Positions 33,644 to 42,818 of a stretch of 64,000 bases of DNA are shown one piece after another. The DNA is from Streptomyces triculaminicus (GTDB taxonomy: Bacteria > Actinomycetota > Actinomycetes > Streptomycetales > Streptomycetaceae). Position numbers and translations under genes: made by a program. The notes below the pieces were generated by a model that ran no database searches, was not told where the DNA came from, and worked only from the letters and a program-made list of their open reading frames with translations. The stretch covers positions 1,488,001 through 1,552,000 of the forward strand of contig NZ_JAFMOF010000001.1 of the NCBI RefSeq assembly GCF_017349075.1, read 5' to 3'. Every line of letters begins with the position of its first letter. The first letter of the stretch is position 1.

Positions 33644-35911
33644 CTACTGCTCGCTTGCGCCGGTGATGCCGGGGATGGAGATCCCGTTGGGCAGCAGCGG
33701 GGCGGGGACGTCGGCCGGCTTGTTGCCGGGCTTGGCGTTGCCGGGCTTGTTCGTTCCCGGCTTGCCACCGCCGGGCTTGGCGGTGCCGGGCTTGCGCTGG
33801 CCGCGTCCGTTGTCGGGCTTGTTGCCGGAGCCCTTGTCGGAGCTCTTGTCGGCGCCCGCGATCGGGATGGTGTCGAAGGACGGGGCGTCCCGGCCGTCCA
33901 GGGCGCCGTTCATGGCGTCGCGCCAGATGGGACCGGGGGTGTCGGCGCCGTAGACCTTGTCGTGGTAGACGCCGCCGATGGTGATGCCCTCCATCTCGAC
34001 CTTGTCGCCGGGGCCGCCGACCCAGACCGCGCCGGCCAGGTTCGGGGTGTAGCCGACGAACCAGGCCGCCCGCCGCTCGTCGGTCGTACCGGTCTTGCCC
34101 GCGCTGTCGCGGCCGCTGAGGCCGGCCTCCTTGCCCGTACCGTCCTCGACGACGCCCTGCAGCAGGGTGTTGACGGTGTCGGCGGTCTGCTCGGACATCG
34201 CCCGCGAGCACTTGGTCTTGGGGACGCGCAGCTTCTTGCCGTCGGGGCCGGTGGCCGACTCGACGAGGACGGGGGTGCAGTAGGTGCCCCGGTTGGCGAA
34301 CGTCGCGTAGGCGGCGGCCATGGTGAGCGGGGACATGCCGTCCGAACCGCCGAGAGTCAGGGCGGGCAGCTGGTCGAGCTTGCCGCCGGCGGCGGGCTTC
34401 ACGCCCATCTTCTCCGCCATCTTGACCACCGGGCAGAGGCCGATGTCACCGACCATCTGGACGAAGTAGGTGTTGACCGACTTCGCGATGGCCTCCTTCA
34501 TGCCGTAGGGGCCGACCTCGCTGCGGTTCTCGTTGTTGACCGTCTCGCCGATGCTGTTCTTCCACGGCTTGCCGCACGTCTCGACCTCCTCCGGATACGG
34601 CATCCGGAACGGGGAGGAGTACGTCTTGTACGGCGACACGCCCTCCTCGAGGGCGGCCGCGGCGACGATCGGCTTGAACGTCGAGCCGACCTGGAAGCCG
34701 TAGGTGGAGCCGCCCATCGCCTTGTCGGCGGAGAGGTTGATCTGCGTCTGGTACTGGCCGAAGCCGTACGGGCGCGACTGGCCCATGCCGAGCACCTTGC
34801 CGCTGCCGGGCTGGACGATCGAGATGGCGGTGGCCACCTTGTCGTCCTGGTAGACGTGATCGGTGATCGACTTCTGGACGGACTTCTGCGTCTGCGGGTC
34901 GAGGGTGGTGCGGATGGTCATGCCGCCCTCGTTCCACCGCTTGGCGCGGGCCTCCTTGGTCTTGCCGAAGACCGGGTCGTTGAGGAAGGTCTCGCGCACG
35001 TAGTCGCAGAAGAAGCCCGCGCCGTCGACGGCGGTGATGCAGCCGCTCTTGGGCCGGCTGACGTTCAGCTTGATCGGCTTGGCCTGCTCGGCGGCGGCCT
35101 CGGCGGGCGTGATGTTCTTCAGCTCCGCCATGCGCGCCAGCACGGTGTTGCGCCGCTTGGTGGCCTCCTTGGGGGCCAGCACGGGGTTGTAGCGGCTGGG
35201 CGACTGGACGATGCCGGCCAGCAGCGCGGACTCACCGAGGGTGAGGTCCTTCGCGTGCTTGCTGAAGTAGCGCTGGGAGGCGGCCTCGACGCCGTAGGCC
35301 TGCTGCCCGAAGAAGGTGATGTTCAGATAGTTGTTGAGGATGCGCTCCTTGCCGAGCTCCTTCTCGACCTGGATCGCGAACTTCAGCTCCTTGACCTTGC
35401 GGCCGATGGTCTGCTGCGTGGCCACGGCGACCTTGTCGGGGTCGTCGCCGGCCTCCTCGACGAAGACGTTCTTGACGTACTGCTGGGTGAGGGTGGAGGC
35501 GCCTTCCGAGACGCCGCCGGACTGGGCGTTCTTGTTGACCGCGCGGAGCACGCCCTTGAGATCGACGGCGCCGTGCTCGTAGAAGCGCGAGTCCTCGATC
35601 GCGACGATCGCCTTCCGGATGTACGGCGAGATCTCGTTCAGCGGCACCACGGTGCGGTCGCGGGAGTAGACCTTGGCTATCTCGCCGCCCTCCGAGTCGA
35701 GGATGGTGGTGCGCTGGCTGAGCGGCGGCGTCTTGAGGTTGGCGGGGATCTCGTCGAATCCTTCCACCGTCCCCTTGGCCACCAGGCCGAACGCACCGAT
35801 GCCCGGCAGGGCGAGACCCGCCAGCACTACTCCCGAGAGCACGCTGACGCCAAGGAATTTCGCGGCCTGCTGGGTCGCCGTGGGACCCCTGCCGGAGCGC
35901 TTCGTAGCCAT
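33644..35911 (-). CDS. class A penicillin-binding protein (transglycosylase/transpeptidase)
   Basis: A 755-residue cell-wall synthase. Signal-anchor helix at about residues 17-45; GT51 transglycosylase with EDSRFYEHGAVDLKG and STLTQQYVKN; transpeptidase motifs GSTFKPI (SxxK), KSVNTYF (SxN) and SAGKTGTTD (KTG). The C terminus is a Gly/Lys/Pro-rich extracellular tail (KPGTAKPGGGKPGTNKPGN). It polymerises and crosslinks peptidoglycan. Divergent from wblA; this PBP-WhiB-Get3-like order matches the mycobacterial ponA2 locus as I recall it. Confidence 0.95.
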   Translation of the reverse strand: MATKRSGRGPTATQQAAKFLGVSVLSGVVLAGLALPGIGAFGLVAKGTVEGFDEIPANLKTPPLSQRTTILDSEGGEIAKVYSRDRTVVPLNEISPYIRKAIVAIEDSRFYEHGAVDLKGVLRAVNKNAQSGGVSEGASTLTQQYVKNVFVEEAGDDPDKVAVATQQTIGRKVKELKFAIQVEKELGKERILNNYLNITFFGQQAYGVEAASQRYFSKHAKDLTLGESALLAGIVQSPSRYNPVLAPKEATKRRNTVLARMAELKNITPAEAAAEQAKPIKLNVSRPKSGCITAVDGAGFFCDYVRETFLNDPVFGKTKEARAKRWNEGGMTIRTTLDPQTQKSVQKSITDHVYQDDKVATAISIVQPGSGKVLGMGQSRPYGFGQYQTQINLSADKAMGGSTYGFQVGSTFKPIVAAAALEEGVSPYKTYSSPFRMPYPEEVETCGKPWKNSIGETVNNENRSEVGPYGMKEAIAKSVNTYFVQMVGDIGLCPVVKMAEKMGVKPAAGGKLDQLPALTLGGSDGMSPLTMAAAYATFANRGTYCTPVLVESATGPDGKKLRVPKTKCSRAMSEQTADTVNTLLQGVVEDGTGKEAGLSGRDSAGKTGTTDERRAAWFVGYTPNLAGAVWVGGPGDKVEMEGITIGGVYHDKVYGADTPGPIWRDAMNGALDGRDAPSFDTIPIAGADKSSDKGSGNKPDNGRGQRKPGTAKPGGGKPGTNKPGNAKPGNKPADVPAPLLPNGISIPGITGASEQ

Positions 35912-36296
35912 GAGGCGAAGCCTACGTTCTCATTCGGCGGACAGACGCAGGTGTGTTCGCCTACGCTGTTTCACGCCAGTCACTGCGATGCTCTCCCGCA
36001 TCACCTCTGACCTCACTCTTGTGGGTGATGAGGTGTGTCCGTATTGCCGACTGTGTCATCGCCTGCCCACCGCGGCTCGGGCGAAACGCCCCACTTTGAC
36101 GGGGTTGGTCCGTGATGTCGTCCGCTCACTCCGTTGGGTGATCTGCCGCGTACGCATAGTCCGTTCGGGCCATTCAAGATTGGGCCCGAAGGGGGTGTTG
36201 CCCCCTGTCCGCCTTCCGTAACGTCCTCAACTGGCAACGGTGAATATGCCGCTGCCGCCGTGGGGGAGCCTCGATTCGGGAGAGGACGGCGCCAGC
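35912..36296. other. PBP-wblA divergent regulatory region
   Basis: No convincing gene. It contains the dyads CATCACC/GGTGATG (about 35999-36029) and GGGGG-TGTTG-CCCCC (about 36191-36206). Since WblA is a developmental regulator, this interval should carry its promoters; an in-frame upstream start at 36240 would extend WblA by 19 residues. Confidence 0.4.
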
Positions 36297-36632
36297 ATGG
36301 GCTGGGTAACCGACTGGAGTGCGCAGGCCGCCTGCCGCACGACCGATCCGGACGAACTTTTCGTTCAGGGCGCAGCACAGAACAGGGCCAAAGCGGTCTG
36401 CACCGGCTGCCCGGTGCGCACCGAGTGCCTCGCGGACGCTCTCGACAACCGCGTCGAGTTCGGCGTGTGGGGCGGCATGACGGAGCGTGAGCGCCGGGCG
36501 CTCCTGCGGCGCAGGCCGACGGTCATGTCCTGGCGCAGGCTCCTGGAGACCGCGCGGACGGAGTACGAGCGCGGTGCGGGCATCCTGCCGCTCGGCGAGC
36601 CGGAGTACGACGAGTACGCCGCGGTGGGCTAG
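36297..36632 (+). CDS. wblA: WhiB-family iron-sulfur regulator WblA
   Basis: A 111-residue 4Fe-4S transcription factor. The four cluster cysteines are C13, C35, C38 and C44 (ACRTTDP; VCTGCPVRTEC), followed by the FGVWGGMTERERR turn and a basic DNA-contact stretch (ALLRRRP). MGWVTDWSAQAACRTTDPDE is nearly identical to Streptomyces WblA, which affects aerial development and antibiotic output. ATG 36297 has GGGAGAGGA about 9 nt upstream. Neighbours (PBP, paired Get3-like ATPases) support the assignment. Confidence 0.93.
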   Translation: MGWVTDWSAQAACRTTDPDELFVQGAAQNRAKAVCTGCPVRTECLADALDNRVEFGVWGGMTERERRALLRRRPTVMSWRRLLETARTEYERGAGILPLGEPEYDEYAAVG

Positions 36633-36761
36633 CCACGGGCCCCCAGGGCCCGCTGACGGCCGTCCGCGCGCCGCGTGGACGCCGTGGACGCACCGGCCGG
36701 TGATCGGCGCGCCGTCAGTTCCCCTGCCACGCCCCGGAGTCGTCGGGTCCGCCGTCGTGGG

Positions 36762-38213
36762 TCATGCCGACGGAGACATCCTCGGTTCCGGGTTCGTCGC
36801 GTCGGCTTCTTCCGTGCGGCCGTGCCCTTCCGTACCGTCGTGCCCTTCCGTGGGGCCGTGTGTTTCTTCGGCGAGGTCGTCCGCCTGTACGGCGAGGCGG
36901 ACGCCGATCGCCCGCAGCCCGGCCAGGTCGTGCACATCGCCGGGCAGTGCGGCCACTTCCGCCACCGGGACCTCGGGGTGCAGGGCGGTGAAGCGATCGC
37001 GCGTGCGCTGCTCGCGCGCGAGCACACGCATGCGCTCGGCGTGCAGCCGCAGCAGCCCGGCGGCGAGCCGTGCGGAGGTCTCCGCCGATTCCGCTGTGGC
37101 GTCCGAGGTCGTCGCTCCCGAGGACGCGGGCTGGGGGAAGCCGCTCTCGGGAGAGGACGTGTCCGTGGGAGTGACGATGCCAGGGTCGTCAGCGGTACGT
37201 GAGCCAGCCTGCCCGCTGCCACGATCCACAATGCCGGAGCCGTCAAGATTTTCTGTGTATTCGGATGTTCCGCTCGTCAGCGCCTCTGCGGCCGCCAGCG
37301 CCCGCTCCGCCGTGAGCCGGGCCGCCCCGCTGCCGTGCACCCGGTTCAGTACGAGCCCGGCCAGGGGCATCCGTTCCGCCGCCAGCCGCTCCACGAAGTA
37401 GGTGGCCTCCCGCAGGGCGTCCCGCTCGGGCGCGGCGACGACCAGGAAGGCCGTACCCGGCGCCTGCAGCAGGCGGTAGGTGGCGTCGGCGCGGGTACGG
37501 AAGCCGCCGAACATGGTGTCCATCGCGGCGACGAAGGTCTGTACGTCGCGCAGGAGCTGGGCCCCCATCAGTTTGTTCAACGGCCCGCTCATCACGGACA
37601 TGCCGACGCCCAGGAACTTCATCCCGGCCCGTCCGCCGATCTTCGCCGGTGCCATCAGCACCTTGATGAACTTTCCGTCCAGGAAGGAGCCCAGCCGGAC
37701 CGGGGCGTCCAGGAAGTCCAGCGCGGAGCGGCTCGGCGGGGTGTCCACGACGATCAGGTCCCACTCGTCGCGGGCGCGGAGCTGGCCGAGCTTCTCCATG
37801 GCCATGTACTCCTGCGTGCCGGCGAAGCCGGCCGACAGGGACTGGTAGAAGGGGTTCTCCAGGATCGCCCGGGCGCGCTCCTTGTCGGCGTGCGCCTCGA
37901 CGATCTCGTCGAAGGTCCGCTTCATGTCGAGCATCATGGCGTGCAGCTCGCCACCGGCGGAGCCGTCGATGCCGGGCACCCGGCGGGGTACGTTGTCGAG
38001 CTCGTCGATGCCCATCGACTGCGCCAGGCGGCGCGCCGGGTCGATGGTCAGGACGACGACCTTCCGGCCGCGCTCCGCGGCCCGTACGCCCAGGGCGGCC
38101 GCGGTCGTGGTCTTGCCGACGCCGCCGGAGCCGCAGCACACCACGATGCGGGTGCGGGGATTGTCGAGGATCGGGTCTATGTCGAGCGGTTCCACAGCCT
38201 GATCGAGGGTCAC
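36762..38213 (-). CDS. ArsA/Get3-like ATPase, second of pair
   Basis: A 483-residue deviant-Walker ATPase: CGSGGVGKTTTAAALGVRAA (P-loop, about residues 27-46), switch VDTPPSRSALDFLDAP, ADP-contact region ALNRVHGS-like. A variable Ser/Thr/Asp-rich insertion (about residues 320-380) and an acidic Glu/Thr tail are not seen in Get3. GTG 38213 overlaps the upstream paralogue (GTGA). The pair matches the mycobacterial BagA/BagB locus from memory; actual cargo unknown. Confidence 0.88.
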   Translation of the reverse strand: MTLDQAVEPLDIDPILDNPRTRIVVCCGSGGVGKTTTAAALGVRAAERGRKVVVLTIDPARRLAQSMGIDELDNVPRRVPGIDGSAGGELHAMMLDMKRTFDEIVEAHADKERARAILENPFYQSLSAGFAGTQEYMAMEKLGQLRARDEWDLIVVDTPPSRSALDFLDAPVRLGSFLDGKFIKVLMAPAKIGGRAGMKFLGVGMSVMSGPLNKLMGAQLLRDVQTFVAAMDTMFGGFRTRADATYRLLQAPGTAFLVVAAPERDALREATYFVERLAAERMPLAGLVLNRVHGSGAARLTAERALAAAEALTSGTSEYTENLDGSGIVDRGSGQAGSRTADDPGIVTPTDTSSPESGFPQPASSGATTSDATAESAETSARLAAGLLRLHAERMRVLAREQRTRDRFTALHPEVPVAEVAALPGDVHDLAGLRAIGVRLAVQADDLAEETHGPTEGHDGTEGHGRTEEADATNPEPRMSPSA

Positions 38214-39223
38214 GCGGACACTCCTTGCTCTGATCGCTCGGTGAACTGCTTCCGCAGTTCGCGGGCCATGCGGTAGAGCCCCGCGAGGTCCACGCCGTCG
38301 CCGAGCAGCCGCAGTTCGTACGTGGGCAGGCCGAAGCGGGCCACCTCGGCGCGCCCCTGGTGCTCGAGCGCGAGCCGCTCGGTGTGCTCGAGCGCCTGCT
38401 CCAGCAGGGGATCGACGAGCTGCTCCGCGAGGCCCGTGCGCCGTGCGCCGCCCGGGGTGGTGCGCTCCAGGGCGTGTGCCAGGGCGTGCACGACATCCGC
38501 GCGCCGGCCGTTCGCGGCGGCTTCGACGGCCGCCTCACCGAGTATCTCGGGCCGCACCATGTTGATGACGACCCCGCCGACGGGAAGCCCGGCGGCGCGC
38601 AGCTCGGCGATGCCGTCCGCCGTCTCCTGGACCGGCATCTCCTCCAGCAGCGTCACGAAGTGCACCGCCGTCTCCGGCGACTTGAGCACCCGCATGACGG
38701 CCTGCGCCTGATTGTGGATCGGTCCGATCCTGGCGAGCCCGGCCACTTCGTCGTTGACGTTGAGGAAGCGGGTGAGGCGCCCGGTGGGGGGCGCGTCCAT
38801 GACGACGTAGTCGTAGGTGAAGCGACCTGTGCGGTCCTTCCTGCGCACCGCCTCGCACGCCTTGCCGGTCAGCAGGACGTCCCGCAGGCCGGGCGCGATG
38901 GTGGTGGCGAAGTCGATGGCGCCCAGCTTCTTCAGCGCCCGCCCGGCACTGCCGAGCTTGTAGAACATCTGGAGGTAGTCCAGGAGCGCCCGTTCGGCGT
39001 CGATGGCGAGCGCGTACACCTCGCCGCCTCCTGGAGCGACGGCGATCTTCCGTTCCTCGTAGGGCAGCGCCTCGGTCTCGAAGAGCTGCGCGATGCCCTG
39101 CCGGCCTTCGACCTCGACCAGCAGAGCGCGTTTGCCCTCGGCGGCGAGGGCAAGCGCTAGGGCCGCGGCGACCGTGGTCTTGCCGGTACCGCCCTTGCCG
39201 CTGACGACATGGAGCCTGCTCAT
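38210..39223 (-). CDS. ArsA/Get3-like ATPase, first of pair
   Basis: A 337-residue ATPase: GKGGTGKTTVAAALALALA at the N terminus, DAPPTGRLTRFLNV switch, NQAQAVMRVL and MPVQETADGI regions as in ArsA-family proteins. The start ATG 39223 is at the beginning of the P-loop strand. Co-translated with the second ATPase; a heterodimer is likely. In this family ATP-driven dimers chaperone membrane proteins or serve anion resistance; nothing here picks one. Confidence 0.88.
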   Translation of the reverse strand: MSRLHVVSGKGGTGKTTVAAALALALAAEGKRALLVEVEGRQGIAQLFETEALPYEERKIAVAPGGGEVYALAIDAERALLDYLQMFYKLGSAGRALKKLGAIDFATTIAPGLRDVLLTGKACEAVRRKDRTGRFTYDYVVMDAPPTGRLTRFLNVNDEVAGLARIGPIHNQAQAVMRVLKSPETAVHFVTLLEEMPVQETADGIAELRAAGLPVGGVVINMVRPEILGEAAVEAAANGRRADVVHALAHALERTTPGGARRTGLAEQLVDPLLEQALEHTERLALEHQGRAEVARFGLPTYELRLLGDGVDLAGLYRMARELRKQFTERSEQGVSA

Positions 39224-39294
39224 GATTTGGAGCCTAACCAGTCCCCGCGCGGCCTACGCACGAGGCTGTCGGTGGAAGGCATTACAGTCAGGCC

Positions 39295-39453
39295 ATGACC
39301 AAGTGGGAATACGCGACCGTGCCGCTTCTGGTGCACGCGACCAAGCAGATTCTGGACACCTGGGGCGAGGACGGCTGGGAGCTCGTCCAGGTCGTCCCGG
39401 GGCCGAACAACCCCGAGCAGCTGGTGGCCTACCTCAAGCGGGAAAAGCCGTGA
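39295..39453 (+). CDS. DUF4177 family small protein
   Basis: A 52-residue protein: MTKWEYATVPLLVHATKQIL, then DTWGEDGWELVQVVPG, the typical DUF4177 core (KWEY...GEDGWELV). Ends TGA 39451-39453, overlapping the RidA start (GTGA), so the two are translationally coupled. Function unknown. Divergent from the Get3-like pair. Confidence 0.85.
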   Translation: MTKWEYATVPLLVHATKQILDTWGEDGWELVQVVPGPNNPEQLVAYLKREKP

Positions 39454-39914
39454 GTGCCGTCGAGACCAAGCTCGCCGGGCTCGGGCTGACGCTGCCCGAG
39501 GTCGTGCCGCCGCTGGCCGCCTACCAGCCGGCCGTGCGGAGCGGTTCGTACGTGTACACCGCGGGCCAGCTCCCCATGGTCAAGGGCTCCATCTCGGAGA
39601 CCGGCAAGGTCGGCGCCGAGGTCAGCCCGGAGACGGCCAAGGAACTGGCCCGGATCTGCGCGCTCAACGCCCTGGCCGCCGTGAAGTCCGTCATCGGTGA
39701 CCTGGACCGCATCGAGCGGGTCGTGAAGGTCGTGGGCTTCGTCGCCTCCGCCCCGGACTTCACCGGCCAGCCGGGCGTCCTCAACGGCGCCAGCGAGCTG
39801 CTGGGCGAGGTGCTGGGCGACAAGGGCGTGCACGCCCGCTCGGCCGTGGGCGTGGCGGTCCTGCCGCTGGACGCTCCCGTCGAGGTCGAGATCATGGTGG
39901 AAGTGCGGGACTGA
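39450..39914 (+). CDS. RidA family protein
   Basis: A 154-residue YjgF/RidA protein, which removes reactive enamine/imine intermediates from amino acid metabolism. Visible: AGQLPMVKGSI, the long helix KELARICALNALAAVKSVI, VVKVVGFVAS and the RSAVGVAVLPLDAPVEVE strand; the conserved Arg of the active site is in HARSAVGV. Starts GTG 39450 by overlap with DUF4177. Confidence 0.92.
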   Translation: MSAVETKLAGLGLTLPEVVPPLAAYQPAVRSGSYVYTAGQLPMVKGSISETGKVGAEVSPETAKELARICALNALAAVKSVIGDLDRIERVVKVVGFVASAPDFTGQPGVLNGASELLGEVLGDKGVHARSAVGVAVLPLDAPVEVEIMVEVRD

Positions 39915-40021
39915 CCGCCCCTGCCCCGGGGCCGCCCGGACGTCGTCCGGAGGCGGCCCGGGGCGAGCGGTCGCGGCCCGGTGCTCTCGAACATCCGCGC
40001 GTGAGCGCATAGCATCCGGCC

Positions 40022-40990
40022 ATGTCGACTGCGAACGGCCAGTGGTACCCGCCGGAGTGGCCGGACCGGATCAGAGCGCTCGCCCGCGGCGAGCTCCGGC
40101 CCGTGGCGCCCCGCCGCGCCGCCACCGTCCTTCTGCTGCGCGCCGCCCCGGACGGCGTCGCCGTCCACATGCTGCGCAGACGCGCCTCCATGGCTTTCGG
40201 TGGGGGCGCGTACGCGTATCCGGGCGGTTCGGTGGACCCGCGCGACGAACGCGACGTCCCCTGGGCCGGCCCGCCGCGCACCGAGTGGGCCGCGCGGCTG
40301 GGCACCGACGCCGCGAGCGCCCAGGCCATCGTCTGTGCTGCCGTCCGCGAGACCTTCGAGGAGGCGGGCGTCCTGCTGGCCGGGCCCACCCCGGACACGG
40401 TCGTCGCCGACACCACGGGCGAGGAGTGGGAGGCCGACCGGGCCGCGCTCGTCAGCCGGGAGCTGTCGTTCGCCGACTTCCTCGACCGCCGCGGCCTGCT
40501 GCTGCGCAGCGACCTGCTGGGCGCCTGGGCCCGCTGGATCACCCCCGGGTTCGAGCCGCGCCGCTACGACACCTGGTTCTTCGTGGCCGCTCTCCCCGAG
40601 GGCCAGCGCACCCGCAACGCCTCCACGGAGGCCGATCGCACCGTGTGGGCCGTACCCGCCGAGGCCGCTGCGGGGTACGACCGCGGCGAGCTGCTCATGA
40701 TGCCGCCGACCATCTCGACGCTGCGCTCCCTCGTCCCGTACGCGACGGTCGGCGAGGTCCTGGCCGCTTCGGGTGAGCGGGATCTCACGCCCGTCCTCGC
40801 ACAGGCCCGGCTCGACGGGGAAGAGATCGTGCTGAGCTGGCCGGGGCACGAGGAGTTCACCAAGCACATCCCCTCGCGGGCGCCGGAAGCAGCAGAAGAA
40901 GGCTCAGAGTCAGCAGCCGAAGAATCTGAATCAGCCGCAGCAGAAGAAGCAGACGCAAACTCCTCAGGACCCGCGGGAGCCGACGCATGA
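40022..40990 (+). CDS. Nudix hydrolase
   Basis: A 322-residue member of the larger Nudix type. GGGAYAYPGGSVDPRD and the split Nudix box with RETFEEAGVLLAG (about residues 112-124) supply the metal-binding glutamates. The C terminus adds an Ala/Glu/Ser-rich tail (about 30 residues). ATG 40022. Overlaps the downstream metallo-beta-lactamase gene by four bases; substrate unknown. Confidence 0.88.
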   Translation: MSTANGQWYPPEWPDRIRALARGELRPVAPRRAATVLLLRAAPDGVAVHMLRRRASMAFGGGAYAYPGGSVDPRDERDVPWAGPPRTEWAARLGTDAASAQAIVCAAVRETFEEAGVLLAGPTPDTVVADTTGEEWEADRAALVSRELSFADFLDRRGLLLRSDLLGAWARWITPGFEPRRYDTWFFVAALPEGQRTRNASTEADRTVWAVPAEAAAGYDRGELLMMPPTISTLRSLVPYATVGEVLAASGERDLTPVLAQARLDGEEIVLSWPGHEEFTKHIPSRAPEAAEEGSESAAEESESAAAEEADANSSGPAGADA

Positions 40991-41817
40991 CGAACACCAC
41001 CGACCTGCCCGGGCAGCCGCGTCCGGGCGCCCCCGGCGGACCGGCGACCGCCCGCGCCACCTGCGTGCTCGCCCCCAATCCGTCCGCCATGTCGCTCGAC
41101 GGCACCAACACCTGGATCCTCGCCGAGCCCGGCTCGGACCTCGCGGTCGTCGTCGACCCCGGACCGCTGGACGAGGCCCACCTGGCCAACGTCGTCGCCA
41201 CGGCCGAAGCGGCGGGCAAGCGCGTCGCCCTGACGCTCCTCACCCACGGCCACCCCGACCACTCCGACGGCGCCGCCCGCTTCGCCGAGCTGACGGGTAC
41301 GCGCGTACGCGCGCTGGACCCCGCACTGCGGCTGGGCGGCGAGGGGCTCGGCGTCGGCGACGTGGTGACCACCGGCGGCCTGGAGCTGCACGTCATCTCC
41401 ACGCCCGGCCACACCGCCGACTCCCTGTGCTTCCACCTTCCGGCCGAGGGCTCACTCCTCACCGGAGACACGGTCCTCGGGCGCGGTACGACGGTCGTCG
41501 CCCACCCCGACGGCCGGCTCGGCGACTACCTCGACTCGCTGCGCCGACTGCGCGCGCTCGCGGTCGACGAGGGCGTGGAGGTGCTGCTGCCGGGCCACGG
41601 TCCGGTGCTGGACGACGCCAAGGGCGTCATCGAGTACTACCTCGCCCACCGCGCCAAGCGGCTGGCCCAGGTCGAGACGGCCGTCGAGAACGGCGACCGC
41701 ACGCCGGAGGACGTCGTGGCGGCCGTCTACGCGGACGTCGACCGGTCGCTGTGGCCGGCCGCGGAGCTGTCGGTACGGGCCCAGCTGGACTACCTGGAGG
41801 AGCGCGGCCTGATCTGA
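40987..41817 (+). CDS. metallo-beta-lactamase fold hydrolase
   Basis: A 276-residue hydrolase with the metal motif THGHPDHSDGA (HxHxDH), a second His in TPGHTADSLCF, metal-bridging Asp in LLTGDTVLGRG and last His in LPGHGPV. C-terminal helical domain resembles lactamase_B_2/LACTB2-like proteins. Coupled to the Nudix gene; adjacent to crp as in mycobacteria. Confidence 0.92.
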   Translation: MTNTTDLPGQPRPGAPGGPATARATCVLAPNPSAMSLDGTNTWILAEPGSDLAVVVDPGPLDEAHLANVVATAEAAGKRVALTLLTHGHPDHSDGAARFAELTGTRVRALDPALRLGGEGLGVGDVVTTGGLELHVISTPGHTADSLCFHLPAEGSLLTGDTVLGRGTTVVAHPDGRLGDYLDSLRRLRALAVDEGVEVLLPGHGPVLDDAKGVIEYYLAHRAKRLAQVETAVENGDRTPEDVVAAVYADVDRSLWPAAELSVRAQLDYLEERGLI

Positions 41818-41892
41818 GTCCGGGTCCGAGTCCGGGTCCGGGTCCGAGCCCCTGATCCGAATCCGGGTCCGGGCCGGAGCCCGAGCCCGAGC
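41815..41892. repeat. degenerate CCGGGT/CCGAGT hexamer array
   Basis: About a dozen imperfect hexamers (CCGGGT, CCGAGT, CCGAGC) directly after the hydrolase stop. A local simple repeat, likely slippage-made; no spacer structure. Confidence 0.6.
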
Positions 41893-41900
41893 GGAAACGA

Positions 41901-41947
41901 CGAAGGGCCCCGCCGTGCGCCGTGGTGGCGCGTGGCGGGGCCCTTCG
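41901..41947. terminator. bidirectional terminator between hydrolase and crp
   Basis: A 14-bp stem (41901-41914 with 41934-41947) with an inner GTGCGCC/GGCGCG extension, between two convergent genes. Confidence 0.75.
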
Positions 41948-41962
41948 CGTGGATCAGCCGGG

Positions 41963-42637
41963 TCAGCGCGAGCGCTTCGCGAGGCGCTCCACGTCGAGCA
42001 GGATCACGGCGCGGGCCTCCAGGCGGAGCCAGCCGCGGCCGGCGAAGTCGGCGAGCGCCTTGTTGACGGTCTCCCGGGAGGCGCCGACGAGCTGGGCGAG
42101 CTCCTCCTGGGTGAGGTCGTGCACCACGTGGATGCCCTCTTCGGACTGGACGCCGAAGCGGCGGGACAGGTCCAGCAGGGCCTTGGCGACACGGCCGGGC
42201 ACGTCGGAGAAGACGAGGTCCGACATCGAGTCGTTGGTGCGGCGCAGCCGGCGGGCGACGGCGCGCAGCAGGGCGGTGGCCACCTCGGGGCGCGCGTTGA
42301 GCCAGGGCTGGAGGTCGCCGTGGCCCAGGCCGAGCAGCTTGACCTCGGTGAGCGCGGTGGCGGTGGCGGTGCGCGGCCCGGGGTCGAAGAGGGACAGCTC
42401 GCCGATGAGCTCGCCGGGGCCGAGGACCGCCAGCATGTTCTCGCGGCCGTCGGGGGAGGTGCGGTGAAGCTTCACCTTGCCCTCGGTCACCACGTAGAGG
42501 CGGTCGCCCGGGTCGCCTTCGTGGAACAGGGCGTCGCCCCTTGCGAGGGTGACCTCGCCCATGGAGGCGCGCAGCTCAGCGGCCTGCTCGTCATCGAGCG
42601 CCGCGAAAAGCGGGGCGCGCCGCAGAACGTCGTCCAC
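41963..42637 (-). CDS. crp: Crp/Fnr family cAMP receptor protein
   Basis: A 224-residue global regulator. cNMP domain: PGELIGELSLFDPGPRTATATA contains the phosphate-binding Glu and Arg; winged helix: LTQEELAQLVGASRETVNKAL is the recognition HTH. It is nearly identical to the Streptomyces Crp I remember (MDDVLRRAPLFAALDD start), which controls germination and secondary metabolism. GTG 42637 has AAGGAGAG upstream and matches that start; an ATG at 42658 would add seven residues. Confidence 0.93.
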   Translation of the reverse strand: MDDVLRRAPLFAALDDEQAAELRASMGEVTLARGDALFHEGDPGDRLYVVTEGKVKLHRTSPDGRENMLAVLGPGELIGELSLFDPGPRTATATALTEVKLLGLGHGDLQPWLNARPEVATALLRAVARRLRRTNDSMSDLVFSDVPGRVAKALLDLSRRFGVQSEEGIHVVHDLTQEELAQLVGASRETVNKALADFAGRGWLRLEARAVILLDVERLAKRSR

Positions 42638-42699
42638 GAGTTCTCTCCTTGTCGACATGCACAGAGGACCGTGGTCCCCATGATGCCCGTCGGTAAAAC

Positions 42700-42715
42700 T
42701 GTGTGATCAAACACA
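42700..42715. promoter_or_regulatory. possible Crp autoregulatory site
   Basis: TGTGT-GATCAA-ACACA, a perfect 5-bp-arm dyad 63 bases upstream of the crp start, near the CRP-type TGTGA-N6-TCACA form. It also lies upstream of the divergent nth gene. Confidence 0.35.
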
Positions 42716-42818
42716 AGTGTGGCGCATCGTCGCCCGGAGCCCTACGGCAGGGGTCCGATTGGGCTGTGGTTTTCCTGCGGTCGGGGCGGATGTCAGTGCT
42801 GGGCTTTAGTCTGGCCGG

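Noticed and set aside
33569..36010. Open frame of about 813 codons opposite the PBP
   Set aside because: Low-complexity Gly/Val/Leu antisense of a fully conserved PBP.
41815..41892. CRISPR-like array
   Set aside because: Only degenerate hexamers without spacers of fixed size.
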